Shown here: positions 1-6,794 of the stretch, in pieces | Layout: every line of letters starts with the position of its first letter | How positions within the stretch are numbered: position 1 is the stretch's first letter | Origin: an uncultured Thermoleophilia bacterium | Lineage (GTDB): Bacteria > Actinomycetota > Thermoleophilia > UBA2241 | NCBI GenBank assembly: GCA_903912585.1 | Contig: CAIWHY010000555.1 | Location: forward strand, 1-7,366 | Direction of reading: 5' to 3' | DNA length: 7,366 nt | The notes under the pieces: generated by a model | Seen by the model: the letters and a program-made list of their open reading frames with translations, nothing else | Told to the model about the DNA's origin: nothing | The model's database searches: none | Program-made: the position numbers and the translations under genes

Positions 1-164
1 AGCCCAGCACCAGCGAGCTCATCGACTGGGTGCAGGCGCTGGCGCGCGGCGGCGGCGACCCCAAGGAGATCGCCGCGCGCCTGCCGTTCATGGGCGTGCT
101 GCTCAAGAAGGACCACGACGTCGACATCGCGAGCCGGGCGCTCGCGAGCGGCCGGCGGCGCTAG
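1..164 (+). CDS. MoxR-family AAA+ ATPase, C-terminal end only (partial)
   Basis: Only the last 53 codons are visible, in the frame beginning at base 3 and ending at TAG 162-164; the start and the whole ATPase core lie left of the window. The fragment opens with STSELIDWVQAL and contains LPFMGVLLKKDHD. Both resemble the C-terminal lid helices of MoxR-type AAA+ ATPases, where a (P)SxSELIDWxxAL segment is characteristic. MoxR proteins are cytoplasmic chaperone-like ATPases that work with VWA-domain partners to mature or insert cofactors into client enzymes, as CoxD does with CoxE. The VWA gene starts 31 bases downstream on the same strand, which is the expected arrangement and supports the call. 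Walker A/B and sensor motifs cannot be checked here, so the identification rests on the tail motif plus context. Confidence 0.75.
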   Translation, partial: PSTSELIDWVQALARGGGDPKEIAARLPFMGVLLKKDHDVDIASRALASGRRR

Positions 165-195
165 CGCCCTCCGGCCGGCCCGCCGCCGCCTGGCC

Positions 196-1404
196 GTGTT
201 CACCGACTTCTTCTTCCTGCTGCGTTTCTACGGCGTGCCGGTCACGGTCACCGAGTGGCTGGCGCTCATGCGCGCCCTCTCGCTCGGCCTCGCGCCCTGC
301 AGCCTCGACGAGTTCTACGCCGTGGCGCGCAGCATCCTCGTCAAGTCGGAGGCGTACTTCGACCAGTACGACCAGGCCTTCGCGGCGATGTTCAAGGGCA
401 TCGAGTCGCCGGTGGAGATCGAGGACGAGGTCTGGGACTGGCTCTCCGATCCGCTCACGATGCCGGGCCTCAGCGACGAGGAGCGGCGGCAGCTCGCCGC
501 CGCCATGGAGGACCTCGACCTGGAGGCGCTCCAGCGGCTCTTCGAGGAGCGCCTCAAGGAGCAGGACGAGGCCCACCATGGCGGCAATCGCTGGATCGGC
601 ACCGGCGGCACCAGTCCCTTCGGGCACTCCGGCTTCCACCCGGGCGGCATCCGCGTCGGCGGCGAGAGCCGCAACCGCTCCGCGGTCAAAGTAGCCGGCG
701 AGCGCCGCTACCGCGGCTACCGCACCGACCAGGAGGTCGGCGTGCGCCAGTTCGAGCTCGCGCTCAGGCGCCTTCGCCAACTCTCTTCACGCAACGAGGG
801 CGTCCCCGACGAGCTCGACCTCGACGAGACCGTCGAGGAGACGGCGAGTAACGCCGGCCGCCTGAGCCTCGTCTGGCGCAAGAGCCGCAAGAACGCCGTC
901 AAGATCGTCCTGCTGATGGACGTCGGCGGCTCGATGCACCCCTACATCCGCCTCTGCAGCCAGCTCTTCAGCGCGGTGAACCGCAGCAGCCACTTCAAGG
1001 ACCTGCGCACGTACTACTTCCACAACTGCATCTACGACTGGCTCTATACCAGCACGCGCATGACGTCGTCGGAGGCGATCTCGACGCGCAGGGTGCTCCA
1101 GGAGCTGCCCAGCGACTACAAGCTCATCGTCGTCGGCGACGCCGCCATGGCGCCGAGCGAGCTCAGTGCCCGCGACGGCATCATCTGGTGGGGCTACGGC
1201 AACGAGGAGCCCGGCATCGAATGGCTCCGGCGGTTGCGCCGCCACTTCGACCACTCCGTGTGGCTCAACACGATCCCGGAGAGCGACTGGGACCACGCCT
1301 ACGGCAGCATGACGATCCGCAAGGTGCGCGAGGTCTTCCCCATGTTCGAGCTCACCGTCGACGGGCTCACGGCCGCGACGCGAAAGCTGATGGTGCGGTA
1401 CTAG
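196..1404 (+). CDS. CoxE-like VWA domain protein, partner of the MoxR ATPase
   Basis: A 402-residue soluble protein with no signal peptide. The N-terminal part (about 1-125) is helical and begins FTDFFFLLRFYGVPVTVTEW, as CoxE-like proteins do, which supports the GTG start at 196 although no clear Shine-Dalgarno precedes it. Residues about 127-156 form a Gly/His-rich linker. A VWA domain follows from about 234. The metal-ion-dependent adhesion site appears as DVGGSM (D242-S246), so the first serine of the canonical DxSxS is a glycine. GDAAM (314-318) probably supplies another metal-site loop. The tail has WLRRLRRHF (343-351), WLN (356-358) and FPMFELTVDGL (381-391), as I recall for this family. 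It is likely co-transcribed with the MoxR gene and helps it act on an unidentified client complex. No cox structural genes are visible, so a role in carbon monoxide dehydrogenase maturation is not implied. Confidence 0.88.
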   Translation: MFTDFFFLLRFYGVPVTVTEWLALMRALSLGLAPCSLDEFYAVARSILVKSEAYFDQYDQAFAAMFKGIESPVEIEDEVWDWLSDPLTMPGLSDEERRQLAAAMEDLDLEALQRLFEERLKEQDEAHHGGNRWIGTGGTSPFGHSGFHPGGIRVGGESRNRSAVKVAGERRYRGYRTDQEVGVRQFELALRRLRQLSSRNEGVPDELDLDETVEETASNAGRLSLVWRKSRKNAVKIVLLMDVGGSMHPYIRLCSQLFSAVNRSSHFKDLRTYYFHNCIYDWLYTSTRMTSSEAISTRRVLQELPSDYKLIVVGDAAMAPSELSARDGIIWWGYGNEEPGIEWLRRLRRHFDHSVWLNTIPESDWDHAYGSMTIRKVREVFPMFELTVDGLTAATRKLMVRY

Positions 1405-1453
1405 GCGCGGGTCCGCGCCGCCTCAGCGCGCCGCCGCCGGCGCCTCTCGGCGC
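1404..1453. terminator. GC-rich inverted repeats between convergent genes, possible terminator
   Basis: The 62-base gap between the convergent VWA and beta-propeller genes is almost pure G/C and holds two short inverted repeats. The first has arms GGCGCGG (1404-1410) and CCGCGCC (1413-1419) around a 2-base centre. The second has GCGCC (1440-1444) and GGCGC (1449-1453) around a TCTC loop. Neither is followed by a T tract, so these are not textbook intrinsic terminators. They may slow polymerase at the ends of the two converging transcripts, but self-complementary runs are also common by chance at this GC content. Confidence 0.25.
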
Positions 1454-1466
1454 GCCGCGGCGCCGC

Positions 1467-3035
1467 TCACGGCTTCTCGCCGAGGCAGTAGAACCAGCCG
1501 TCGCGGCAGCCCACGTACACGCGCCCGTCCCAGAGCGTGGGCGTGCTCTCGATGCCGCCGCCGAAGAACGGGGACTGGACGGTCTTGGTGACGCTCACCG
1601 TCCAGTACTTGCCGTCGCCGTTGGCGCTGGGCAGCGCGCCGGCGGCGCCCTTCTGGGCCGGCGCGAAGTCGACGTGGTACATGGTGATGCGCTGGTCGTA
1701 GGAGCCGGCGATGATCGTGTCGCCCACGAGCAAGGGCGTCGAGATGCCGCCGCCGTTCCAGATGCGCGCGAGCTCGACCGGAGTCTTCAGCCCCGGCTCC
1801 AGGTTGGGGCCCTTCACCGTGGCGCCGCTCATCACGTCCTGCGCGATCACGTGCAGGTACCCGTCGATGGCGGTGAAGGCGGCCAGCGCCGGCAGCTTGC
1901 CGCCGGGGTTGTAGTCGTCGTTGATGGCCACCGAGCCGATGAGGCCGCCGAGCCACTCGCCGAGGTGGCGGTTCCCGGTGGGGAAGTACCACTTCGTGGC
2001 CTTGCCCGGCGGCTTCGACGGGTCGACGCAGAGCACCCCTCCCTGCCCCTTGATGTACTGCTTCTCGACCGGCACGAGCAGGTCGCCGCGGCTGGTCGGG
2101 ACCGCCGTGCCGTCGATGTCGGAGCCGATGTAGTAGTCCCACACCACCTTGAGGTCGCGGCGCCGCATCCCGTACACGTGACCGGCGCCGGAGGTCACGT
2201 AGAGCTTGTCGCCGAGCGCGGCCGGCGAGGCCTCGAGGCAGACGTTGCCGTGATGCGAGGCGGCGCGCGCGTCACCGAGCAGCAGCCGCTGCGCCTCGAC
2301 CTGCGGCTGCCGGAAACCGTTCCACGCGCTCGTCTTGAGCGGGTCGAGCGCGTAGAACCAGCCGCTCTCCACGCCGATGTACTGGCGCCCGTCCATGAAG
2401 AAGCCGCTGCCGTCGACGTCACGGCTGTAGCACGAGGTCAGCGGCACCGGCAGGCGCCAGAGCTCCTTGCCGCTGCCGAAGGTGACGGCGCGGTAAGAGG
2501 CGACGTCGGGGCTCGAGAGCGAGAGCGGGTAGCCGCGCCGCGAGCCGGCGCAGACGATGTAGCGGTCGTCGGCGCCCGTCGGCTGCGGGTTCTCGAACAC
2601 CGACGGGCTGCTCTTGATGATGTCGTCGAACTGGTAGGTCCACACCACCCTGCCGGTCGCCGCGTCGATCTTGCGCAGGCGGTGGTCGTAGCCGCTGGCG
2701 AGCACGTAGGTGCGGCCGCCGTCCACGACGATGCCCGGCATCCCCGTCCAACCGCTGCCCGCCCACTTGCCCGGCGGGTCGGCCGCGAACTTGCCCGAGG
2801 TCCAGCCGCTGCCGAGGCTCACCTTCCAGAGCACGTCGAGGCGCTTCGGGACCGGCCCCAGGCCGTAGAAGCGCCGCGAGTAGTCGCCCAGGAACGTGCC
2901 GACCTTGACGCCGTCGCCGGCCAGCGCCGGCGGCGCGGCAGGCGGGACGGCCTTGTAGGTGACGGCCGCCGCGGTGCTGCCGCCGCAGGCGCACGCGGCG
3001 GCGCGCCAGACGAGGAGGAGCGCCACGACGAGCAC
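1467..3035 (-). CDS. Exported PQQ-type beta-propeller repeat protein, N-terminus uncertain
   Basis: 522 codons from the only usable start in this frame, GTG at 3033-3035, to TGA at 1467-1469. The body has repeated propeller-blade signatures: V-DGGRTYVLASGYDHRLRKIDAATGRVVW (blade near 104-132), YIGVESGWFYALD (219-231), DKLYVTSGAGHVYGM (276-290), GGGISTPLLVGDTIIAGSYDQRI (428-450) and GGIESTPTLWDGRVYVGCRDGWFYCL (493-518). These match the Gly/Trp-rich repeats of PQQ-like (BamB or quinoprotein dehydrogenase) propellers. I see no quinoprotein active-site or heme CXXCH motif, so it is probably a non-enzymatic binding or scaffold protein outside the membrane. Six cysteines in the body (162, 202, 266, 336, 510, 517) could form disulfides. 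Residues 1-10 are only half of a membrane segment; see the adjoining entry. The gene is convergent with the VWA gene and divergent from the aminopeptidase gene. Its ligand and role are unknown. Confidence 0.82.
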   Translation of the reverse strand: MLVVALLLVWRAAACACGGSTAAAVTYKAVPPAAPPALAGDGVKVGTFLGDYSRRFYGLGPVPKRLDVLWKVSLGSGWTSGKFAADPPGKWAGSGWTGMPGIVVDGGRTYVLASGYDHRLRKIDAATGRVVWTYQFDDIIKSSPSVFENPQPTGADDRYIVCAGSRRGYPLSLSSPDVASYRAVTFGSGKELWRLPVPLTSCYSRDVDGSGFFMDGRQYIGVESGWFYALDPLKTSAWNGFRQPQVEAQRLLLGDARAASHHGNVCLEASPAALGDKLYVTSGAGHVYGMRRRDLKVVWDYYIGSDIDGTAVPTSRGDLLVPVEKQYIKGQGGVLCVDPSKPPGKATKWYFPTGNRHLGEWLGGLIGSVAINDDYNPGGKLPALAAFTAIDGYLHVIAQDVMSGATVKGPNLEPGLKTPVELARIWNGGGISTPLLVGDTIIAGSYDQRITMYHVDFAPAQKGAAGALPSANGDGKYWTVSVTKTVQSPFFGGGIESTPTLWDGRVYVGCRDGWFYCLGEKP

Positions 3036-3146
3036 GACGAGGAGCGCGATGCCGCGCCGCCGGGCGATCCGGCGGCGGCGCTCGGCGGACCGGTGATGCG
3101 CAGGGCGCGTGGGGCTGTCTGGCGGCGGCTCGATAGTCGAACGATA
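3036..3146 (-). other. Probable missing N-terminal coding part of the beta-propeller protein
   Basis: The propeller frame stays open upstream of its GTG until TAG at 3147-3149. The sequence just before the GTG reads RRRRIARRRGIALLV and runs on into the hydrophobic LVVALLLVW. Together they make a textbook signal anchor: a basic cytoplasmic end followed by about 17 apolar residues. The GTG start alone would leave no basic residues before the hydrophobic run and has no Shine-Dalgarno. Yet none of the codons from 3036 to 3146 is ATG, GTG or TTG, and neither other reverse frame supplies one in this stretch. The true start may be a rare codon (ATC occurs at 3048-3050, 3066-3068 and 3132-3134), or a sequence error may hide it. 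Confidence 0.5.
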
Positions 3147-3154
3147 CTACTCCG

Positions 3155-3184
3155 CGGCGCCCCGTGGGTGCCTTTGGGGCGCCG
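3155..3184. repeat. Perfect 9-bp inverted repeat in the divergent intergenic region
   Basis: Left arm CGGCGCCCC (3155-3163) and right arm GGGGCGCCG (3176-3184) are exact reverse complements around a 12-base loop ending in TTT. The repeat lies between the divergent propeller and aminopeptidase genes, just upstream of a possible -10 element at 3191-3196. It could be a regulator's operator or form a hairpin in a transcript. The high GC content raises the chance of a coincidental match, although a 9-bp perfect stem is longer than most seen in this window. Confidence 0.5.
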
Positions 3185-3190
3185 TCCCGG

Positions 3191-3196
3191 TAGGAT
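3191..3196 (+). promoter_or_regulatory. Possible -10 element for the aminopeptidase gene
   Basis: TAGGAT matches the TAnnnT pattern of actinobacterial -10 elements in an otherwise G/C-dominated region. No convincing -35 hexamer sits 16-18 bases upstream. If it is used, transcription would start near 3202-3204, exactly at the base of the hairpin at 3202-3226, leaving a leader of about 54 bases. A second A/T-containing pocket, GATACT at 3143-3148 with overlapping TAGTAT on the minus strand, is an alternative and could serve either divergent gene. Confidence 0.25.
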
Positions 3197-3201
3197 GCTC
3201 G

Positions 3202-3226
3202 GGTCGCCCGCAGTGCGGGCGCGACC
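3202..3226 (+). repeat. Stem-loop in the aminopeptidase 5' leader
   Basis: GGTCG (3202-3206) pairs with CGACC (3222-3226), and CCCGC (3207-3211) pairs with GCGGG (3215-3219). This gives a ten-pair stem with a two-base bulge (3220-3221) and a three-base AGT loop. It ends 20 bases before the ribosome binding site, so it would not hide that site. It may stabilise the 5' end of the transcript or be a protein-binding site. I recognise no known riboswitch or attenuator. Confidence 0.45.
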
Positions 3227-3246
3227 ACACCGACACGAGCGACGAC

Positions 3247-3252
3247 GGAGGG
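3247..3252 (+). promoter_or_regulatory. Shine-Dalgarno site of the M42 aminopeptidase gene
   Basis: GGAGGG lies four bases before ATG 3257. It is the clearest ribosome binding site in the window and fixes the start of the downstream gene, which begins with the family-typical helix containing LLRELCAAAAPTGFE. Confidence 0.75.
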
Positions 3253-3256
3253 ATCC

Positions 3257-4324
3257 ATGGCCACCGACCTCGAACTCCTGCGCGAGCTCTGCGCCGCAGC
3301 CGCGCCTACCGGCTTCGAGGCGCCGGCCCAGGAGGTCGTCCGCCGCCGCCTGGCCCCCATCGCCGCCGCTCAGGGCGACGCGCTCGGCAACCTCTGGGCC
3401 GACGTGGTCCCGGAGGGCTCGCCGCACGTGGTAGTGACGGCGCACAACGACCAGATCGGCCTGATCGTCACCTACGTGGACGAGCACGGCTTCGTCTCGT
3501 TCGACAAGATCGGCGGCGTCGACCCGCAGCTGCTCCCCGGCCGCAACCTCGTCATCCACGGGTCCGCCGGCCCGGTGAACGGCGTCGTCGGCCGCAAGCC
3601 CTCGCACAAGATGACGGCCGAAGAGCGCGCCAAGGCACCCGACCTGCACGAGCAGTGGATCGACGTCGGCGCGAGCACCCGCGAGGAGGCCCTGGCGCTG
3701 ATCCAGGTCGGCGACCCCATCACCTTCCCGGCCAACTTCCTGCCGCTCGCCAACGGCCGCTTCGGCTCGCCGGCCTTCGACAACCGCGCCGGCGTGTACG
3801 TCTGCATCAGAGCCATGGAGCACTACGCCGCCGTGCCCGCCGCGGCGCGCCTTACGGCGCTCGCCACCGTCCACGAGGAGACCACGTTCATGGGCGCCAA
3901 GGCGGCCGCGCTGCGCATGCAGCCGGACGTGATGATCGTCGTCGACGTGGACTTCGCCAGCGACGACCCCGGCCTGGACGCCAAGAAGCTCGGCGGCGAG
4001 GTCAAGCTCGGCGCCGGCCCGGTGATCCACCGCGGCACCGCCGGCAATCTCGCCCTCACCGATCTCGCCATTGCGGTCGCGAAGGAAGAGGGCATCGCCG
4101 TGCAGGTGAAGGCGATGGGCGGCCGCACGTCCACGGACGCCGAGGAACTCATGGCCGCCGGCCAGGCGGCGACGCTGTCGTTCAGCATCCCGCTGCGCAA
4201 CATGCACTCCGCGTTCGAGGTGGTGCAGCCGGACGACGCCGAAGCCGGCGCGCTCCTCGCCGCGGCGATCACGCGCCGCCTCTCCGAGGGCTGGGACGCC
4301 GAGCGCTTCGTGCCGCGCGCCTGA
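3257..4324 (+). CDS. M42-family metallo-aminopeptidase (FrvX/glutamyl aminopeptidase type)
   Basis: 355 residues, the usual length for M42 peptidases, which are cytoplasmic di-metal aminopeptidases that form large tetrahedral complexes and trim short peptides. The metal and catalytic residues are all in place: H63 and D65 in HNDQIG, bridging D175 in FDNRAG, the Glu pair E207-E208 in VHEETTFMG (one catalytic base, one ligand), D230 in VVDVDFASDDPG, and H317 in RNMHSAFE. The PTGFE motif (17-21) is also typical. The first motif has Gln where many members have Glu (HxDEvG); I recall HxDQIGL forms in this family, so I do not read it as a defect. There is no signal peptide. The gene has its own leader and ribosome binding site, is divergent from the propeller gene and convergent with the acyltransferase operon, so it is probably transcribed alone. 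Substrate preference cannot be inferred. Confidence 0.93.
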   Translation: MATDLELLRELCAAAAPTGFEAPAQEVVRRRLAPIAAAQGDALGNLWADVVPEGSPHVVVTAHNDQIGLIVTYVDEHGFVSFDKIGGVDPQLLPGRNLVIHGSAGPVNGVVGRKPSHKMTAEERAKAPDLHEQWIDVGASTREEALALIQVGDPITFPANFLPLANGRFGSPAFDNRAGVYVCIRAMEHYAAVPAAARLTALATVHEETTFMGAKAAALRMQPDVMIVVDVDFASDDPGLDAKKLGGEVKLGAGPVIHRGTAGNLALTDLAIAVAKEEGIAVQVKAMGGRTSTDAEELMAAGQAATLSFSIPLRNMHSAFEVVQPDDAEAGALLAAAITRRLSEGWDAERFVPRA

Positions 4325-4339
4325 GCGGCGCCCCGAGCC

Positions 4340-4370
4340 CGCCTGCGCGAGCGTGACCGGCCCGCAGGCG
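4340..4370. terminator. Inverted repeat between convergent genes, possible bidirectional terminator
   Basis: Arms CGCCTGCG (4340-4347) and CGCAGGCG (4363-4370) are perfect reverse complements around a 15-base loop, inside the 57-base gap between the ends of the aminopeptidase and SGNH genes. The position suits a shared transcript end for two converging genes. No T tract follows on either strand, so intrinsic termination is only a possibility. Confidence 0.35.
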
Positions 4371-4381
4371 CCGGCCCTGCC

Positions 4382-5542
4382 TCAGTTCGCGGCCGGGCTC
4401 GGCGTCGATGAGGGCGCGCCGGCGGGCGCCGCCGTGGTCTCGCGCGTGATGGGTGCCACCAGCCGCGCCAGCTCTGCCTGCCACTTGGCACGACCGCTGT
4501 CCAGCAGGTGGTACAGGTCGGCGAAGTCCGCGTCGGTCAGATGGATGCCGCGCTCGACGTGGATGTACGGCACGCCGAGTTGCTTTGAAATCGCCTCGGC
4601 GCGCTTCCGATATGCGGGCAGGACGCCTCCCCACGTCGGCCCTCCCGCCGAGAAGTTCAGCGGCTGGTCGTAGAAGACGACCTTGTAGCCGCGCTTCTCG
4701 CTGAGCTTCACGATCTGCCGGAGGATCTCGAAGTTGTACTCCCCGTTCGCCCGGTAGGCTTTCCTGTCGCGGGTCAGCACCTTGAAGATGTTCTGGCGCT
4801 TGGCCACCGGGAGCGCGCCCTTCGAACCCGGCGGATAGTAGTGGATCGCGTAGGGGATGCTGAGACCCCAAAACGGTCCTGTGGCCGCCCGCTGGCGCAG
4901 GTAGCTGCCGAGGTAGTCGAAGATGCCAGGGATCACGCCGCCGAACGGCGCTGCCTTGCCGTACAACTTCGGCGCGAGCTTGGCGAGCCACGGGCTCGGA
5001 GCGATGATCAGGCGGCCGCTGAGGAGGCCGACGTCCTCCTTCGGGCTGGCAGACAGGCGCGACGGCGCCAGTCCGATGAGCAACACGGCCTTGCCCGGCG
5101 GCAGGTTGTCGATGATCGCCAGCGTCTGGGCGAGCGTCTGCTGGTGCGCGGCCAGACTGATGACGTTGACGTCGCTGCCGCCGGCCTTGGTGATCGCGGC
5201 GGCCAGCGCCTTCTCGGTGACGAAGGACTCGATGGTCCCCGAGCCGCCGAACAGGTACACCGTCGTCCCCTTCGGCGGATCCTTCTTCAGTTTCCCGAGC
5301 TCGTAGGTGACGTGCACGTAGTCGTCGTTGGGTATGCGGTCGTAGCGGCCCTGCGACACGGCGGTGAAATCGCCGCTCGTCACTGCCGCCTGCAAGAGGA
5401 GCAGGACCAGAACGCCCAGGACGGCGGCTGCCACGAGCACCAGCGGGTTCCGCTGGCGAAAGCCGCGGGCGAACGGGCCGCGCGCCTTGCGCTCCTGCGA
5501 GGGACGAGCCTGCACCCGTCTATTGCGCCTCGCCTCTGTCAT
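4382..5542 (-). CDS. Membrane-anchored DltD-like SGNH protein, MBOAT partner
   Basis: 386 residues. A very basic cytoplasmic N-terminus (1-32) precedes one membrane helix (about 33-53), and the rest should lie outside the membrane. The SGNH-type block I is FGGSGTIES with candidate nucleophile S101 (98-105). The C-terminal Asp/His pair is in DLYHLLDSGRAKW (D342, H345), closely resembling the D-x-x-H-L...G...W ending of DltD. The tail after about 369 is Ala/Pro/Ser/Thr-rich and probably disordered. Proteins of this kind pair with an MBOAT to put acyl groups on extracellular polymers. The ATG at 5542 lies four bases after the MBOAT stop, with GAGG just upstream, so translation is probably coupled. 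It is a paralogue of the SGNH protein upstream of the MBOAT. Some codons (ATT, TCA, CAA near residues 318-321) are more A/T-ending than in its neighbours. Whether it transfers, hydrolyses or only scaffolds is not shown. Confidence 0.8.
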   Translation of the reverse strand: MTEARRNRRVQARPSQERKARGPFARGFRQRNPLVLVAAAVLGVLVLLLLQAAVTSGDFTAVSQGRYDRIPNDDYVHVTYELGKLKKDPPKGTTVYLFGGSGTIESFVTEKALAAAITKAGGSDVNVISLAAHQQTLAQTLAIIDNLPPGKAVLLIGLAPSRLSASPKEDVGLLSGRLIIAPSPWLAKLAPKLYGKAAPFGGVIPGIFDYLGSYLRQRAATGPFWGLSIPYAIHYYPPGSKGALPVAKRQNIFKVLTRDRKAYRANGEYNFEILRQIVKLSEKRGYKVVFYDQPLNFSAGGPTWGGVLPAYRKRAEAISKQLGVPYIHVERGIHLTDADFADLYHLLDSGRAKWQAELARLVAPITRETTAAPAGAPSSTPSPAAN

Positions 5543-5555
5543 GTCCTCAGAGGAC
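5543..5555. repeat. Short palindrome over the MBOAT/SGNH gene junction
   Basis: GTCCTC and GAGGAC are exact 6-bp arms around a single central base. They cover the MBOAT stop codon and the putative Shine-Dalgarno (GAGG) just before the SGNH start. In RNA the 1-base centre is too tight for the full stem, but partial pairing could cover the ribosome binding site and favour coupled translation. It may also be chance. Confidence 0.3.
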
Positions 5556-6794
5556 GTGCCCGGTGAACCACGCCAGCGGCAGGCGGAACGCCAGGTAGAT
5601 GATCCGCAGCGCGTGACCGAGCGTGTGCGTGGAGACGAACGCGTAGCCGAGGGCCACGTAGAGGAACGTCACCGGGTAGGCGATCCAGCGGATGAACTTC
5701 TCGTAGGCCGCGGACACGGGCAGGCCGGCCTTCTTGCGCGCCTTCCTGCGCGCCTTCTTCCAGCGCTCCCAGCGCGCCACGACGACGAGCCCGGTGGCGT
5801 GGTAGAGGCCCCAGGCCGTCCAGTTGAGGTCGACGTAGTGCCACAGCCCCATGGTGAGCATGCTCGCGTACAGGCCCAGCCAGACCTTGCGCGTGAGCCC
5901 GAAGACCGGGAAGTAGACGTTGTTGCGGCACCAGGTGGAGAGCGAGATGTGCCAGCTGCGCCAGAAGTCGCTGAGGTTCTTCTGCAGGAAGGGCAGGTGG
6001 AAGTTCTCCATGATGCGGAAGCCGAACAGCGCCGAGAACCCGATGGCCAGGTCGGTGTAGGCGGAGAGGTCGAAGTAGGCGCGCACGAACACCGAGATGC
6101 AGTAGAGGAGCGGCCACCAGGGGTTGACGCCCGAAGCGTGGAAGTGCGGGTCGGCGATCGTCGTGATGACCTTGTTGAAGAAGACCACGAACACGAAGTC
6201 GACGACGAAGACCTTCTTGAAGTAGCCGAGCGCGATGCGGCGCAGGCCGAAGTAGAAGAGCTGGCGGTCGAACGTGAAGCTGCGCTTCTCGTAGAAGCCC
6301 TGGTAGGTCTCGAGCGGCCCCGCGGGGAACGTGGGGATGAACATCACGAAGGCGGCGAGGCGCCAGAGCGAGTTCTCCTCGATCACGCCGCGCATGCAGT
6401 CGAACACGTACTGCAGCAGGCGGAAGACGAAGTAGCTGATGCCGAGCGGCATGATGAGGTGGCCTACGACCCAGTCGTTGCCGCCCCAGATGGCGATGGC
6501 GCCGCGCTGGCCGTACTTGCCGAGGGCGAGCGTGACCAGCGCGATGATGATGATGACAAGGACGACGCGGCCGCCGGCGAGGCGCCCGTCGCGCTTGAGC
6601 TCGACCAGTTGGTGCGCGACGAGCACCAGGCCCAGGGCGATGACGGCGAAGATCGGGTTCAGCAGCGCCAGCACGGCCACCGAGAGCGCGAGCGCGAAGA
6701 GCAGGCGCGCCTTGTCGTGGCGCAGGATCAGCCAGAAGACGATCAGCGCCGCGATCACGACCGGGATGAGCGTGAGGGTGAAGTAGATCCTCAC
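5547..6794 (-). CDS. MBOAT-family membrane O-acyltransferase (AlgI/DltB/PatA type)
   Basis: 415 residues, mostly hydrophobic, with many membrane helices from residue 4 to the C-terminus. Family signatures appear in order: MPLGISYFVFRLLQYVFDCMRG (115-136), FPAGPLETY (156-164), FDLSAYTDLAIGFSALFGF (241-259), FWRSWHISLSTW (277-288, H282) and GLWHYVDLNWTAWGLYHA (316-333, with H319 and H332). H319 matches the invariant MBOAT histidine, although the usual Gly after WH is Tyr. A strongly basic loop (about 342-356) should be cytoplasmic. Such proteins accept an activated acyl group inside the cell and pass it across the membrane to an SGNH partner. The GTG start overlaps the stop of the upstream gene as GTGA, with GGGAG ten bases upstream. 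The length is somewhat short against AlgI-like enzymes but contains every core motif. Acetyl is the commonest group carried, but donor and acceptor are not determined here. Confidence 0.93.
   Translation of the reverse strand: MRIYFTLTLIPVVIAALIVFWLILRHDKARLLFALALSVAVLALLNPIFAVIALGLVLVAHQLVELKRDGRLAGGRVVLVIIIIALVTLALGKYGQRGAIAIWGGNDWVVGHLIMPLGISYFVFRLLQYVFDCMRGVIEENSLWRLAAFVMFIPTFPAGPLETYQGFYEKRSFTFDRQLFYFGLRRIALGYFKKVFVVDFVFVVFFNKVITTIADPHFHASGVNPWWPLLYCISVFVRAYFDLSAYTDLAIGFSALFGFRIMENFHLPFLQKNLSDFWRSWHISLSTWCRNNVYFPVFGLTRKVWLGLYASMLTMGLWHYVDLNWTAWGLYHATGLVVVARWERWKKARRKARKKAGLPVSAAYEKFIRWIAYPVTFLYVALGYAFVSTHTLGHALRIIYLAFRLPLAWFTGHVL

Noticed and set aside
2970..3000. Possible lipobox (AAAC or ACAC) making the propeller a lipoprotein
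   Set aside because: The residues before the cysteines include Arg-Ala-Ala-Ala directly after the hydrophobic run, a weak match to the lipobox. A signal anchor explains the segment equally well.
1188..3434. Very long open plus-strand frame spanning the VWA end, the propeller gene and the aminopeptidase start
   Set aside because: It crosses three supported genes in other frames or strands and gives a low-complexity Arg/Ala/Val/Asp-rich product, the signature of a shadow frame.
3317..3455. HxDQIG in place of HxDEIG in the aminopeptidase as a possible inactivating change
   Set aside because: All metal ligands and the Glu pair are present, and I recall the Gln form in other M42 members, so it is not evidence of lost activity.
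2819..4207. Long open minus-strand frame opposite the aminopeptidase
   Set aside because: It opposes a gene with every M42 catalytic motif, and its product is repetitive and without domains.
1404..4372. Recurrent GGCGCC hexamers in the intergenic gaps
   Set aside because: The same hexamer occurs repeatedly inside the coding regions. In DNA this GC-rich it needs no special explanation.
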